NCBI RefSeq assembly: GCF_002259485.1
Contig: NZ_NPGA01000019.1
Location: forward strand, 62,001 to 126,000
DNA: 64,000 nt
Source of the DNA: Rhodococcus sp. 14-1411-2a
GTDB taxonomy: Bacteria; Actinomycetota; Actinomycetes; Mycobacteriales; Mycobacteriaceae
Reading direction: 5' to 3'
Shown here: positions 27,096 to 38,452 of the stretch, piece by piece
Position numbering within the stretch: position 1 is the stretch's first letter
Layout of the letters: each line of letters opens with the position of its first letter
The notes under the pieces: model-generated
The model's database searches: none
What the model saw: only the letters and a program-made list of their open reading frames with translations
Told to the model about the DNA's origin: nothing
Position numbers and translations under genes: made by a program

Positions 27096-27857
27096 TCAGC
27101 TTCGGTCGCGGGTCTGGTACAGCGAGGGATCGATACCCAGCGTCTTCAGGTAGGCCACCGGTTCGACGCTCGAACCGTTGTTGCGCACCTCGAAGTGCAG
27201 ATGCGGTCCGGTCGAGTTTCCGGTGCTGCCGACTGCGCCGAGTACATCGCCCGGTGCCACTTCGTCGCCGACCGAGACCGCGATGCTGGACTGGTGGCCG
27301 TAGTAGGTCTCGGTGTTGCCACTCTTGACCCGCACGAGCTTGCCGTATCCGTCGCCTGCATCTCCGGCCTGAACGACGGTTCCGCCGGTGACCGCGTGGA
27401 TCGGAGTTCCGCTGTCCGCAGCGAAGTCGACACCCTGGTGGAACTGCGCGCCGTTGCCGGTCGGGTTGTTGCGCCCGCCGTAGCCGGAGGTTATGCGGTA
27501 GTCGCCTGCATCGATGGGCAGCACTGCTCCACCGAGCCCGACGGTCGGCGGAGCGGTCGGGAGTTCGATCTCGGGTACTTCCACCGTGCTCGGAGCGTCC
27601 GGTGAGTCCGGTGCGGAGAGCACGTCGCTGTCGAGAACGATGGCTGCGACCTGGTTGATCAGGACGCCGGTGGCGTCCAGGACAGCCGCGAGAATCGCGG
27701 CCCGCTGCTGCGCGTCGGGCTGCGGTATCGGGATCTGGGGGAGTTCGATGGTGGGTTGAGCGGTGGCCACCGCTGGGCTGAGCAAGCCGGTTGTGCCGAT
27801 GCACAGTGCTGCCGACAAGATCGAACCCGCTATGACTCTGTGCATTCTGCGACCCAC
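27096..27857 (-). CDS. Secreted M23 family metallopeptidase (LytM)
   Basis: The protein of 253 residues has a signal peptide (ILSAALCIGTTGLLSPAVA) and a Pro-rich linker. A LytM domain follows at about 115 to 245. Zinc ligands lie in FHQGVDFAA (His and Asp) and HLHFEV (HxH). It would cleave peptidoglycan cross-bridges in the cell envelope. The start is GTG 27857, with GAGGAGG 6 to 7 bases upstream; the first ATG lies four codons further on. It is convergent with the L,D-transpeptidase gene. Confidence 0.94.
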   Translation of the reverse strand: MGRRMHRVIAGSILSAALCIGTTGLLSPAVATAQPTIELPQIPIPQPDAQQRAAILAAVLDATGVLINQVAAIVLDSDVLSAPDSPDAPSTVEVPEIELPTAPPTVGLGGAVLPIDAGDYRITSGYGGRNNPTGNGAQFHQGVDFAADSGTPIHAVTGGTVVQAGDAGDGYGKLVRVKSGNTETYYGHQSSIAVSVGDEVAPGDVLGAVGSTGNSTGPHLHFEVRNNGSSVEPVAYLKTLGIDPSLYQTRDRS

Positions 27858-27980
27858 GAAAAGCCTCCTCGTCTGCGTCCTCCGCGCACCTCGGATGGGT
27901 GCGCGCAGGACGTAAGAACATGTTCGGTGACGCTTCGGGGCACGCTGAACTCACGTAGCAAAAACCACATGAATCACATT

Positions 27981-28005
27981 GGTACTTTTCTTCCCCAAAA
28001 GTGCC
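27981..28005. repeat. Inverted repeat upstream of the M23 peptidase gene
   Basis: GGTACTTTT and AAAAGTGCC flank a 7-base spacer, with one mismatch in 9 pairs. The repeat lies in the AT-rich 300-base stretch between the M23 gene and tRNA-His, in the position of the peptidase promoter. Next to it, GTAAC-N5-GTCAC at 28010-28024 resembles a degenerate MtrA site. The rest of 27858 to 28128 shows no gene. Confidence 0.35.
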
Positions 28006-28128
28006 ATTGGTAACCGTACGTCACATTAACCCCACAAGAAACCTGAAAGTTGAATTACAACAACGTAATTCGAGGTCAGCGTGGTTGCGGCGGGACCGGA
28101 GGGCTCGTCGCTCGGGGAATGGAGACAC

Positions 28129-28161
28129 GAAAAAGGCCGGCCTCACGAGGAGACCGGCCTT
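28129..28161 (-). terminator. Terminator of tRNA-His
   Basis: On the minus strand, AAGGCCGG and CCGGCCTT form an 8-base stem around a 13-base loop, and the stem is followed by a run of five or six T. It begins about 10 bases after the tRNA. Confidence 0.85.
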
Positions 28162-28171
28162 GTTCGTATGG

Positions 28172-28245
28172 GGTGAGCGACGGGACTCGAACCCGCGACA
28201 TCCAGGATCACAACCTGGTGCTCTACCAGCTGAACTACGCCCACC
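28172..28245 (-). tRNA. tRNA-His (anticodon GTG)
   Basis: The minus strand folds as a tRNA, with acceptor GTGGGCG/CGCTCAC, T-arm GCGGG-TTCGAGT-CCCGT and an anticodon loop reading TTGTGAT, so the anticodon is GTG (28209-28211). The base before the 5' acceptor is G, giving the extra G-1 expected of tRNA-His. CCA is not encoded. Confidence 0.97.
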
Positions 28246-28322
28246 ATTGCACGCATCCGCAGAACCTTTTCGGGCTCTCCATCAGCAGCGTCGACAATAC
28301 TAGCGGGTTGAATCCCGGGTTG

Positions 28323-28943
28323 CTAATCCGCCCCTGACTGCGTGTCGAGATCGTGAACGACAGCTGCAATATCGCTGGTGGAGGGCCCCGGCTGCGCTAC
28401 GAAGGCAGTCCGGCGGTAGTACTGCAGCTCCTTGATCGACTCCTTGATGTCCGCGAGAGCGCGGTGCGCAAGGCCCTTGGGCGGCTGTCCGTAGTAGATA
28501 CGCGGGTACCAGCGGCGGGCGAGTTCCTTGATCGAGCTGACGTCGATCATGCGGTAGTGGAGGTAGGTGTCGAGCGCGGTCATGTCGCGAGAGATGAACC
28601 CGCGATCGGTGCCGATGGAGTTTCCCGCGAGGGGAACCGTTCCGGCTACCGGGACATGCTCCTTGATGTACGCCAGGACGCGCTGCTCGGCTTCCTCCAG
28701 CGTCACCGTCGACGCGCGCACCTCGTCGGTCAAGCCCGATTTGGCATGCATGTCGGTGACGACGGCAGGCATGTTCGCCAACGCGTCGTCGTCGGCATGG
28801 ATGACGATGTCGACACCCTCCCCGAGGATGTTGAGCTCGCTGTCGGTCACCAGCGCCGCAATTTCGATCAGCTTGTCCTTGCTCAGGTCCAAGCCGGTCA
28901 TTTCACAATCGATCCACACAAGTTTGTCCTGCACTCGCACCAC
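28323..28943 (-). CDS. orn: Oligoribonuclease
   Basis: The protein of 206 residues is a DEDDh 3'-5' exonuclease that degrades short RNA, including pGpG from c-di-GMP. It has [12 protein letters not shown] (Exo I), [13 protein letters not shown] (Exo II) and [11 protein letters not shown] (Exo III, with the catalytic His). The length is normal. GTG 28943 is the longest start; GTG 28934 would give the usual short N-terminus before [10 protein letters not shown] perfect inverted repeat (CTCGCAC-N7-GTGCGAG, 28934-28954) overlaps the start region, in the 85-base gap to the divergent ATPase gene. Confidence 0.96.
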   Translation of the reverse strand: MVRVQDKLVWIDCEMTGLDLSKDKLIEIAALVTDSELNILGEGVDIVIHADDDALANMPAVVTDMHAKSGLTDEVRASTVTLEEAEQRVLAYIKEHVPVAGTVPLAGNSIGTDRGFISRDMTALDTYLHYRMIDVSSIKELARRWYPRIYYGQPPKGLAHRALADIKESIKELQYYRRTAFVAQPGPSTSDIAAVVHDLDTQSGAD

Positions 28944-29028
28944 ACTAGTGCGAGCCGCTGTGCCACTAGGGTTTGCGGTGGCGATCGAGCCAGTTCAGCA
29001 TCAGCACACGTTCATGGAGGACGCGGAC

Positions 29029-30753
29029 ATGACAGTCGACCCGACGCAGCCGGCACCCACGCTCAGCCCGGCAGAGAAGGCGAAGGCTGCCAAGGCCGCC
29101 GCCGTCGAAGCGGCACGGGTCGCCGCCGAAGCTCTGGCCGCAGCGGACGCCGCCGAAGCCGAAGCGTTGGCCGCGGAACAGGGGCAGCCGCAGGCATCGA
29201 CGGGCAAGGCCGCCGAGATCGCCGCCGGATACGCGTCGGAGGGGGCCGCGTTGGAATTGGGAACCGTGGTGCTCGACGGCGTCGCCGATCCGTCCGCTCG
29301 TATCCGAATTCCGTTGGCCACATTGAACAGACATGGCCTCGTGGCCGGGGCCACCGGAACCGGAAAGACGAAGACGCTGCAGGGCATTGCCGAACAGCTC
29401 TGCGCCGCAGGCGTTCCCGTGGTCATGGCCGACGTCAAAGGTGACTTGTCCGGCCTGTCGCAGCCGGGAGCAGACAACGAAAAGATCCGCAGCCGAGCAG
29501 CGGACACCGGTATTCCGGACTGGGCTCCCTCCGGCCATCCGGTGGAGTTCCTCTCCCTGGGTACCGACGGAATCGGCGTCCCGGTGCGCGCCACCATCAC
29601 TGCATTCGGCCCGATTCTGCTCAGCAAGGTGTTGGGGCTGAACAACACTCAGGAATCCACTCTCGGCTTGATCTTCCACTGGGCCGATTCGCAGGGGCTC
29701 GCCCTGCTCGATCTCAAAGACCTGCGGTCGGTGATCATGCACCTGACCAGCGACGAGGGCAAAGCCGACCTGAAGGGCATCGGCGGCGTCTCCTCGGCCA
29801 CCGCAGGCGTGATTCTCCGCGCGTTGGTCAACCTCGAAGCGGACGGCGGCGACACCTTCTTCGGCGAGCCCGAGCTCGAGACCGAGGACCTGCTGCGCGT
29901 CGGGCCGGACGGCAGAAACGTGATCACCTTGTTCGAGCTCGGGGCGCAGGCTTCGCGGCCGGTGATGTTCTCCACGTTCCTGATGTGGGTGCTGGCCGAT
30001 CTGTTCCAGACGCTGCCCGAGGTGGGTGACGTGGACAAGCCCAAGCTGGTCTTCATCTTCGACGAGGCACACCTGCTGTTCGCCGACGCCTCGAAGGCGT
30101 TTCTGCAGCAGGTGGAGCAGACCGTCAAGCTCATCCGCTCCAAGGGTGTCGGTGTCTTCTTCTGCACGCAGCTGCCCACCGACGTCCCCAACGATGTTCT
30201 CTCGCAATTGGGGGCGCGGATTCAGCACGCCCTGCGCGCCTTCACGCCCGACGATCAGAAGGCCTTGAACAAGACGGTCCGCACGTACCCCAAGACCGAC
30301 GCCTACGACCTGGAAAAGGCGCTGACCTCGTTGGGTACCGGCGAAGCGATCGTGACTGTGCTCTCGGAAAAGGGTGCACCGACTCCCGTGGCGTGGACCA
30401 AGATTCGGCCGCCCCGCTCCCTGATGGACACCATCGGCAACGACGCCATCGCGGCGGCCGCATCGTCGAGCACCCTGTCCTCGAAATACCGAGAAACGAT
30501 CGATCGCGAGTCGGCCTACGAGCGGATGAACGCGCGGGTGGCGAACGTACCGGCCCCGGCCGAGAAGTTCGACATCCCGCCCCTGCCTGCGGATCTGCCG
30601 GATCTACCGCCGAGCGAGCCGGATGGGCCGTCGGCCGCAGAGCGGATCATGGGCAACCCTGCCGTCAAGAGCTTCCTTCGATCGGCCGCCTCGGCCGCCG
30701 GGCGGGAGATCTCGCGCAGCATCTTCGGAACCGGACGTCGCCGCCGACGCTGA
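29029..30753 (+). CDS. HerA-like ATPase (DUF853)
   Basis: The protein of 574 residues is a HerA/FtsK-type P-loop ATPase of the DUF853 family, known in many bacteria but poorly understood. An Ala-rich, probably coiled-coil N-terminus (PAEKAKAAKAAAVEAARVAA) is followed by Walker A GATGTGKTKTLQ (about residue 107) and Walker B LVFIFDEAHLLF. Further on lie VFFCTQLPTDVPNDVLSQLG and RIQHALRAFTPDD. The C-terminus is basic. ATG 29029 was chosen because GGAGG lies 8 bases upstream; an ATG at 29014 contains that site. It is divergent from orn. Confidence 0.9.
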   Translation: MTVDPTQPAPTLSPAEKAKAAKAAAVEAARVAAEALAAADAAEAEALAAEQGQPQASTGKAAEIAAGYASEGAALELGTVVLDGVADPSARIRIPLATLNRHGLVAGATGTGKTKTLQGIAEQLCAAGVPVVMADVKGDLSGLSQPGADNEKIRSRAADTGIPDWAPSGHPVEFLSLGTDGIGVPVRATITAFGPILLSKVLGLNNTQESTLGLIFHWADSQGLALLDLKDLRSVIMHLTSDEGKADLKGIGGVSSATAGVILRALVNLEADGGDTFFGEPELETEDLLRVGPDGRNVITLFELGAQASRPVMFSTFLMWVLADLFQTLPEVGDVDKPKLVFIFDEAHLLFADASKAFLQQVEQTVKLIRSKGVGVFFCTQLPTDVPNDVLSQLGARIQHALRAFTPDDQKALNKTVRTYPKTDAYDLEKALTSLGTGEAIVTVLSEKGAPTPVAWTKIRPPRSLMDTIGNDAIAAAASSSTLSSKYRETIDRESAYERMNARVANVPAPAEKFDIPPLPADLPDLPPSEPDGPSAAERIMGNPAVKSFLRSAASAAGREISRSIFGTGRRRRR

Positions 30754-30801
30754 GCTTGCTCAGTCGGGAGTGGAGCCCGCGGAACGACCGAAATTCGGGT
30801 A

Positions 30802-31605
30802 TCAGTTGCCGAGCTTCTTGTAGAAGCTGCCGATGATCGGTGCGGAGATGCTGCGCGGGCTGTACTGGCCGGCCGCCGACATGCCCTTGCTCAGCAGACC
30901 CGGTACGACGCGCATTTTGTTCCTCTCGAGGCCCTCGAGAGACACCTTCGCGGTGTAGGCGCTGTCGATCCACAGGAAATCGGGAACCATCTTGTCGACG
31001 ATCGAAGCCTCGGCCGGGTCCGGTGTCTCGGTGCGGACCGGGCCGGGAGCGAGGAGGGTGACGTTGACTCCGGTACCCGCGAGCTCACCGCGCAGCGATT
31101 CCGAGAACGTGTTCACGAAGGCCTTGGTCGCGGCGTACGTCGCGTTGTTGGGGATGGCCATGTTGCCTGCCGCCGAACCGGTGATCAGGATGCCGCCCGC
31201 TCCACGACCGATCATGCCGGGCATGACCGCCAGTGTGAGGTCGTGCACCGCAACGGCATTGAGCTCGACCTGGTCGCGCTCGTACGCGGGATCGAGACCG
31301 GACAACGGCCCGAACGTTGCGATCCCTGCGTTGTTGCACAGGATCGAGATCTCGCGCTCGGACAGCTCGGTCACCAGTTCCTGTCGCTGCTCACGGTTCG
31401 ACAGATCCGACTGACGCACCTCGACGGTGACGCCGTACTCGGCCGTGAGCTTTGCGGCCAACGCCTCGAGCAACTCGCCGCGTCGAGCCACCACGATCAG
31501 TGAATGACCACGGGCGGCGAGTTCGGTGGCCAGGGCTTCACCGATTCCGGAAGAGGCTCCGGTGACGACGGCGCGGGCATCTGGGCTGGGCTTGGGCAGG
31601 CTCAC
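30802..31605 (-). CDS. SDR family NAD(P)-dependent oxidoreductase
   Basis: The protein of 267 residues has the Rossmann motif TGASSGIGEALA at residues about 15 to 26, LCNNAGI, and the catalytic set S...YAATKAF. It resembles the YqjQ/DltE-like group that uses a short acyl substrate, but the substrate is not clear. The start is GTG 31605. It lies 23 bases upstream in coordinate from the end of the FadH-type gene, in the same orientation and downstream of it, so all three minus-strand genes from 34198 may be one transcript. Confidence 0.9.
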   Translation of the reverse strand: MSLPKPSPDARAVVTGASSGIGEALATELAARGHSLIVVARRGELLEALAAKLTAEYGVTVEVRQSDLSNREQRQELVTELSEREISILCNNAGIATFGPLSGLDPAYERDQVELNAVAVHDLTLAVMPGMIGRGAGGILITGSAAGNMAIPNNATYAATKAFVNTFSESLRGELAGTGVNVTLLAPGPVRTETPDPAEASIVDKMVPDFLWIDSAYTAKVSLEGLERNKMRVVPGLLSKGMSAAGQYSPRSISAPIIGSFYKKLGN

Positions 31606-31628
31606 GGTGAGACAGGCTAGCGGACAGA

Positions 31629-34198
<2,570 letters not shown>

Positions 34199-34211
34199 AC
34201 CCGAGAGTATG

Positions 34212-34235
34212 TATGCAACACGGTGACTATGCAAC
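34212..34235. promoter_or_regulatory. Direct repeat in the PadR promoter
   Basis: TATGCAAC occurs at 34212-34219 and 34228-34235, a 16-base period, between the divergent PadR and transporter genes. It is a plausible PadR operator. Confidence 0.4.
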
Positions 34236-34281
34236 TAGGTGCACCGATGAATTCGGATGCCGCGGTCTAGTGTTGGCAACC

Positions 34282-35604
34282 ATGGGAACCCAGCCGGAGG
34301 CCGCTGTCGTCGGAGTCGCCACAACGCGTAAGCAGGTCACCGCCTGGGGGTTCTGGGACTGGGGCTCGGCCGCGTTCAACGCCGTCATTCTCACGTTCGT
34401 GTTCTCGGTGTATCTCACCGACGCCGTCGGCGACGATCTGCCCGGTTCCATCTCGGCCACCACCTGGTTCAGCTGGTCGATTGCCGTGTCCAGCGTCGTC
34501 ATCGCACTCCTCGCGCCGGTCTGCGGGCAGTACTTCGACGCGCGCGGCAAACGTAAGTGGCTGCTGGGAGTGCTGACCGCGCTGACGGTCGTCGCCATGG
34601 CGGGCCTGTTCTTCGTCCGAGACGACTACCACTATCTGTGGCTCGGCCTGTTGCTGCTCGGTCTCGGATCCATCATGTTCGAGCTGGCCAGCATCCCGTA
34701 CAACTCGATGCTGCGGCAGGTCTCCACTCCGGCGAACATCGGCCGAGTCTCCGGGTTCGGTTGGTCGATGGGCTATTTCGGCGGAATCGTACTGCTGCTC
34801 CTGTGCTACGTCGGCTTCATTGCCGGCGACGGCGACACCCGCGGAGTTCTGGGGCTGAGCACCGACGGCGGACTGAACATTCGACTCGTCGCTCTGCTCG
34901 CTGCCGTGTGGTTCGCCGTCTCGGCCATCCCGGTGCTGTTCGCCGTTCCCGAGGTACCCCGCGCCGTCGCCGATCCCAAGGCCGCTGAAGCCGGGTTCGC
35001 GGCCTCGTACCGTGTGCTGGTTCGCGATGTCCGGGAGCTGTGGAGCGTGGACCGTCGCGCGGTCTACTACCTGATAGCCAGTGCACTGTTCCGGGACGGA
35101 TTGGCGGGGGTCTTCACCTTCGGAGCCGTACTGGCCGTCAGCGTCTACGGCATCGGAGCGGGCGACGTCCTGCTGTTCGGTGTCGCTGCCAATGTCATAG
35201 CCGGGCTCGGAGCGATCGTGGCCGGACGGTTCGACGACAGAATCGGCCCGAAGAAAGTGATCGTCTTCTCGCTCACCTGCATGATCGCCGCCGGGACGAT
35301 TCTGCTGTTCGTCTCGGGACCGACGATGTTCTGGATCTTCGGGCTCATCCTGTGTCTGTTCGTCGGGCCGGCGCAGTCGTCCGCCCGCACCTTCCTGGCC
35401 CGGCTGGCTCCACCGGGACGCGAAGGTCAGTTCTTCGGACTGTTCGCTACGACGGGACGCGCCGCCTCGTTCCTCGCACCGTCCCTGTTCGGTCTGTTCG
35501 TGTGGATGTTCGACGCCGACCGCGCGGGTATCGCCGGGCTGATCATCGTCCTCGCTGCCGGACTGCTGGCGCTGCTGAAGGTGCGGGCTCCCGAACGGGT
35601 CTAG
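34282..35604 (+). CDS. MFS transporter, UMF1 (Atg22-like) family
   Basis: The protein of 440 residues has about 12 membrane segments. UMF1-family signs are WGFWDWGSAAFNAVILTFVF at the start, FDARGKRKWLLGVL in the first cytoplasmic loop, and ELASIPYNSMLRQVS. The start ATG 34282 begins the usual N-terminus; a longer frame from 34213 crosses the divergent promoter and is unlikely. The substrate is unknown (amino acids in yeast Atg22). It ends 3 bases past the stop of the convergent hydrolase gene. Confidence 0.88.
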   Translation: MGTQPEAAVVGVATTRKQVTAWGFWDWGSAAFNAVILTFVFSVYLTDAVGDDLPGSISATTWFSWSIAVSSVVIALLAPVCGQYFDARGKRKWLLGVLTALTVVAMAGLFFVRDDYHYLWLGLLLLGLGSIMFELASIPYNSMLRQVSTPANIGRVSGFGWSMGYFGGIVLLLLCYVGFIAGDGDTRGVLGLSTDGGLNIRLVALLAAVWFAVSAIPVLFAVPEVPRAVADPKAAEAGFAASYRVLVRDVRELWSVDRRAVYYLIASALFRDGLAGVFTFGAVLAVSVYGIGAGDVLLFGVAANVIAGLGAIVAGRFDDRIGPKKVIVFSLTCMIAAGTILLFVSGPTMFWIFGLILCLFVGPAQSSARTFLARLAPPGREGQFFGLFATTGRAASFLAPSLFGLFVWMFDADRAGIAGLIIVLAAGLLALLKVRAPERV

Positions 35605-36419
35605 GCGGAGTCGATACGGGCCAGGATCTCGGCCGTCAGTTTTTCGGGCGCTTCTTCCGGGATCCAGTGCGAGATTCCGTCCAATTCGACGAATCTGTAC
35701 GGCGCATCGACGAATTCGCCGCAGCGCTCCGCTCCCGCTCGACCGATGGCGGTGTCGCCGTTGCTCCAGACGTAGGTGGTGGGCACGGTTACCGGAGGAA
35801 GGTTTGCGAACTCCCTGGTCATCGCGGCGTACCAGCTCGATGCGGCCGTCAGCGCCCCAGGGACGGTGAGATGCCGAACGTATTCGTCGTCGAGGCTGTC
35901 CGCACCGAACATCGCGCGCAGCCGCTGGGCGTCGTTCTCGACCAGAACTCGCTCGGCCTTCTCCGGTTTTCGGAGCAGCCCGAAGTACGTGGACCGCTCC
36001 TGCTGATCCGGATCCTCGCGGATGGCCCAGTTGAACGCGGCCGAATGCGGGACCGACGCCGCTGTGAGAGTGCGGACGCGGTCCGGATGTTCGGCTGCGA
36101 GATGCCACGCGACCACCGCACCCCAGTCGTGTCCGACCAGATGCGCCGACGGCAGCTCGAGCGTGTCGAGCAATCCGAGAATGTCGCCGGTGAGATGTTC
36201 GATGCGGTAGTGCTCGACGCCGACCGGACGGGCACCGGGGGAGTAGCCCCGCTGGTTCGGGGCGATCATGCGACAACCTGCGCCGACCAGGCCGGGCGTC
36301 ACCGCGGTCCACGACGCGTTGGTCTGCGGAAAGCCGTGCAGCGCAACCACCGGAACACCGTCCGGTGGTCCCGACATCTCGACCTCGAACACGTACTCGC
36401 CGACACTTAACTCGGTCAT
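35601..36419 (-). CDS. Alpha/beta hydrolase, epoxide hydrolase-like
   Basis: The protein of 272 residues has the epoxide hydrolase layout: HGFPQTNASW (oxyanion hole), RGYSPGARP, and VGHDWGAVVAW with Asp as nucleophile (sm-x-nuc-x-sm GHDWG). The catalytic His lies near LDGISHWIPEEAPEKL. The cap domain and its Tyr pair are less clear, so haloalkane dehalogenase cannot be excluded. ATG 36419 was preferred because AAGGG lies 6 bases upstream. Confidence 0.88.
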   Translation of the reverse strand: MTELSVGEYVFEVEMSGPPDGVPVVALHGFPQTNASWTAVTPGLVGAGCRMIAPNQRGYSPGARPVGVEHYRIEHLTGDILGLLDTLELPSAHLVGHDWGAVVAWHLAAEHPDRVRTLTAASVPHSAAFNWAIREDPDQQERSTYFGLLRKPEKAERVLVENDAQRLRAMFGADSLDDEYVRHLTVPGALTAASSWYAAMTREFANLPPVTVPTTYVWSNGDTAIGRAGAERCGEFVDAPYRFVELDGISHWIPEEAPEKLTAEILARIDSA

Positions 36420-36454
36420 GAACATCCCTTCGCGGCCGTCTCGTTCTCGAACGG

Positions 36455-37105
36455 TCAAGCCCGTCGTGGTTCCCATCGGCTCATCCCGAGCATGATCATG
36501 CGGATCTGCTTCTCGGTCCGCTCGATGAGATCCTTCTCGTTCTGACTACCCGGTCTGTCGATTTCCAACAGGCCGACCACCGCAGTGAGCATCGTCGAGA
36601 CGAGCAGGTCTGCGGTCATCTCCAGATCGGCGACGTCCCACCGCTCCAGACCGGGCATGCGGGACAGGTCGATGGTCAGCTCGCTGACGAACAGTCGTAG
36701 TTCGGTGGCGAAGGCGCGGCGCACTCCGGTCACGCCGCCGTACCGTTCGCGACTGAGAAAGCGGAATTGATCCTCGTGGGAGCGAACCTGGCGAACCAGG
36801 ATGCCGAAGGACTCGGTCGCCGTCTTGGTGCTGGGGTTGCGTCGGGCGTCGCGCAGCATCTGTCGCAGCATCCGCATGCTGTCCTCGACGAGAGCGACGC
36901 CGAGGTCCTCCATGGAGGCGAAGTGTCGATAGAACGCGGTGGGGACGATGCCGGCGGATCGAGCGACCTCACGGAGGCTGACGCTGGCGAAAGAACGCTC
37001 GCGGAGCAGGTCCAGGGTGCCCTCGATCAGTGCTTGCCGCGTGCGCTCCTTGCGCTCGGCGCGGGTCCCCGGTTCTGTCACAACGTCCAGTTTATGGGCG
37101 CGCAT
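36455..37105 (-). CDS. TetR family regulator of fatty-acid desaturation
   Basis: The protein of 216 residues has a TetR helix-turn-helix: RQALIEGTLDLLRERSFASV, then AGIVPTAFYRHFASMEDLG, of the FabR/DesT group. It is divergent from the ferredoxin reductase and desaturase genes, and a near-palindrome lies between them. That layout matches the DesT/FadR-type control of desaturases in other bacteria, so it probably represses the desaturase operon in response to fatty acyl-CoA. The start at ATG 37105 follows normal family length. Confidence 0.9.
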   Translation of the reverse strand: MRAHKLDVVTEPGTRAERKERTRQALIEGTLDLLRERSFASVSLREVARSAGIVPTAFYRHFASMEDLGVALVEDSMRMLRQMLRDARRNPSTKTATESFGILVRQVRSHEDQFRFLSRERYGGVTGVRRAFATELRLFVSELTIDLSRMPGLERWDVADLEMTADLLVSTMLTAVVGLLEIDRPGSQNEKDLIERTEKQIRMIMLGMSRWEPRRA

Positions 37106-37219
37106 TCTGTGATCTCCCTTCCGGTTCCTCCCCGGCACCCACAGAACTGTCGATTCGCTCTGTAACGGCGGTCACATAAACGTTGACAGGTACCGGTGTC
37201 GCTCTGCCACACTCATGTT

Positions 37220-37237
37220 AGTGCACAATCGTTCACT
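37220..37237. promoter_or_regulatory. Probable operator of the desaturase regulator
   Basis: AGTGCACA-AT-CGTTCACT is an 18-base imperfect palindrome (6 of 8 pairs match) in the divergent promoter, 40 bases before the reductase start. The half-site GTTCACT is typical of the desaturase-repressor group. A TTGACA at 37183 may be the -35 element. Confidence 0.55.
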
Positions 37238-37276
37238 GAATGGGTCGTAGGTTTCGATCCGGTAAGGGAGGATGGA

Positions 37277-38389
37277 ATGACGCTTCAAGAACGTCCGTCG
37301 CGGGCCTCGGGTTCGCGCAAGTTCTCGCTTCTTTCCCTGTTCGAGGCCATGGCCACGCCCCACGCGCTCGATCGTTACCTCGAACTCGTCGACCCGATGA
37401 CGACCGTTCGTGACCTTCGCGGCGAAGTGACCGAGATACACCGGTCCACCGAAGACTCGTTGACGCTCACCATCCGTCCCACGCGTCAGTGGAAGGGTTT
37501 CAAGGCCGGCCAATTCGTTCAGGTCGGAGTCGTCATCGACGGAGTACGCCACACCCGCTGCTACTCGCCCGCGTGCTCGCAGTACCGCAAGGACGGCCGG
37601 ATCGAACTGACGATCAAGGCGCATCCCGAGGGTCTGGTGTCGCAGTACCTGCACAAGAACGCGTACGTCGGCCTGGTGGTCAGCCTGTCGCAGGCGGACG
37701 GCACGTTCGAGCTTCCCCAACCACGCCCGGCAAAGACGTTGCTGATCAGCGGTGGCAGCGGTATCACGCCGGTGCTGTCCATGCTCAGGTCGCTGCTGGA
37801 CGAGGGGTACAGCAGCGACCTGACCTTCCTGCACTACGCGTTCACCGAAAACGACGTCGCGTACAAGAAGGACCTCGAGAAGATCGCCGCCCAGCACGAG
37901 AACGTGAACATCGTCTTCGCGTACACCGAGCAGAAGACCGGCGGCGACCTGCACGGGTTCTTCGGCCAGGAACATCTCGATGCGGTGGCCCCGTGGTTCG
38001 CCGAGGCCGACACCTTCCTGTGTGGACCTCCCGGACTGATGAAGAGCGTGACGTCGTACTTCGACGACGCAGGTCTCAGCGAGCGGCTGCACCTCGAGGA
38101 GTTCACGCCCTCGTTCGCCACCGTCAGCGACGACGTCACCGGCACCACCACGTTCTCCGGCAGCGACGTGTCCTCGGAGAACGACGGCGAGACGCTGCTC
38201 GAACAGGCCGAGGCGGCGGGACTCTCACCGGCCAACGGCTGCCGGATGGGTATCTGCTTCACCTGCACCTCGGTGAAGAAATCCGGCTGCACCAAGAACA
38301 TCAAGACCGGTGAGACCGACACCGAATCGGACAAGAAGATCCAGCTGTGCGTGTCCGTCGCCGTGGGCGACGTCGACATCGACATCTAG
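37277..38389 (+). CDS. Ferredoxin reductase component of the desaturase (Rv3230c-like)
   Basis: The protein of 370 residues supplies electrons from NADPH to the acyl-CoA desaturase behind it. It holds an FAD domain (FKAGQFVQVGV, TRCYSPACSQ), an NADP domain (LISGGSGITPVLSMLRS, TFLCGPPGLMKS) and a C-terminal 2Fe-2S ferredoxin domain (GCRMGICFTC...QLCVSVAVG). This order and the neighbouring desaturase match M. tuberculosis Rv3230c, the partner of DesA3. The ATG has GGAGGA upstream. The desaturase gene starts 63 bases downstream, in the same operon. Confidence 0.94.
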   Translation: MTLQERPSRASGSRKFSLLSLFEAMATPHALDRYLELVDPMTTVRDLRGEVTEIHRSTEDSLTLTIRPTRQWKGFKAGQFVQVGVVIDGVRHTRCYSPACSQYRKDGRIELTIKAHPEGLVSQYLHKNAYVGLVVSLSQADGTFELPQPRPAKTLLISGGSGITPVLSMLRSLLDEGYSSDLTFLHYAFTENDVAYKKDLEKIAAQHENVNIVFAYTEQKTGGDLHGFFGQEHLDAVAPWFAEADTFLCGPPGLMKSVTSYFDDAGLSERLHLEEFTPSFATVSDDVTGTTTFSGSDVSSENDGETLLEQAEAAGLSPANGCRMGICFTCTSVKKSGCTKNIKTGETDTESDKKIQLCVSVAVGDVDIDI

Positions 38390-38452
38390 ATCCACCTCGA
38401 ACAGCGACAACCCCAAGACCCATCTCGACCCGATCGAATTGGAGATCATCAG

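Noticed and set aside
27858..28128. ydaO-type c-di-AMP riboswitch upstream of the M23 peptidase
   Set aside because: I could not find the conserved riboswitch blocks; only a simple inverted repeat is visible.
28567..29028. An open frame continues upstream of the HerA-like ATPase across orn
   Set aside because: It lies antisense to the well-recognised oligoribonuclease gene, and ATG 29029 has GGAGG in front of it.
37183..37215. Complete sigma-70 promoter for the desaturase operon
   Set aside because: TTGACA is present, but no convincing -10 lies 16 to 18 bases downstream, so only the -35 is mentioned.
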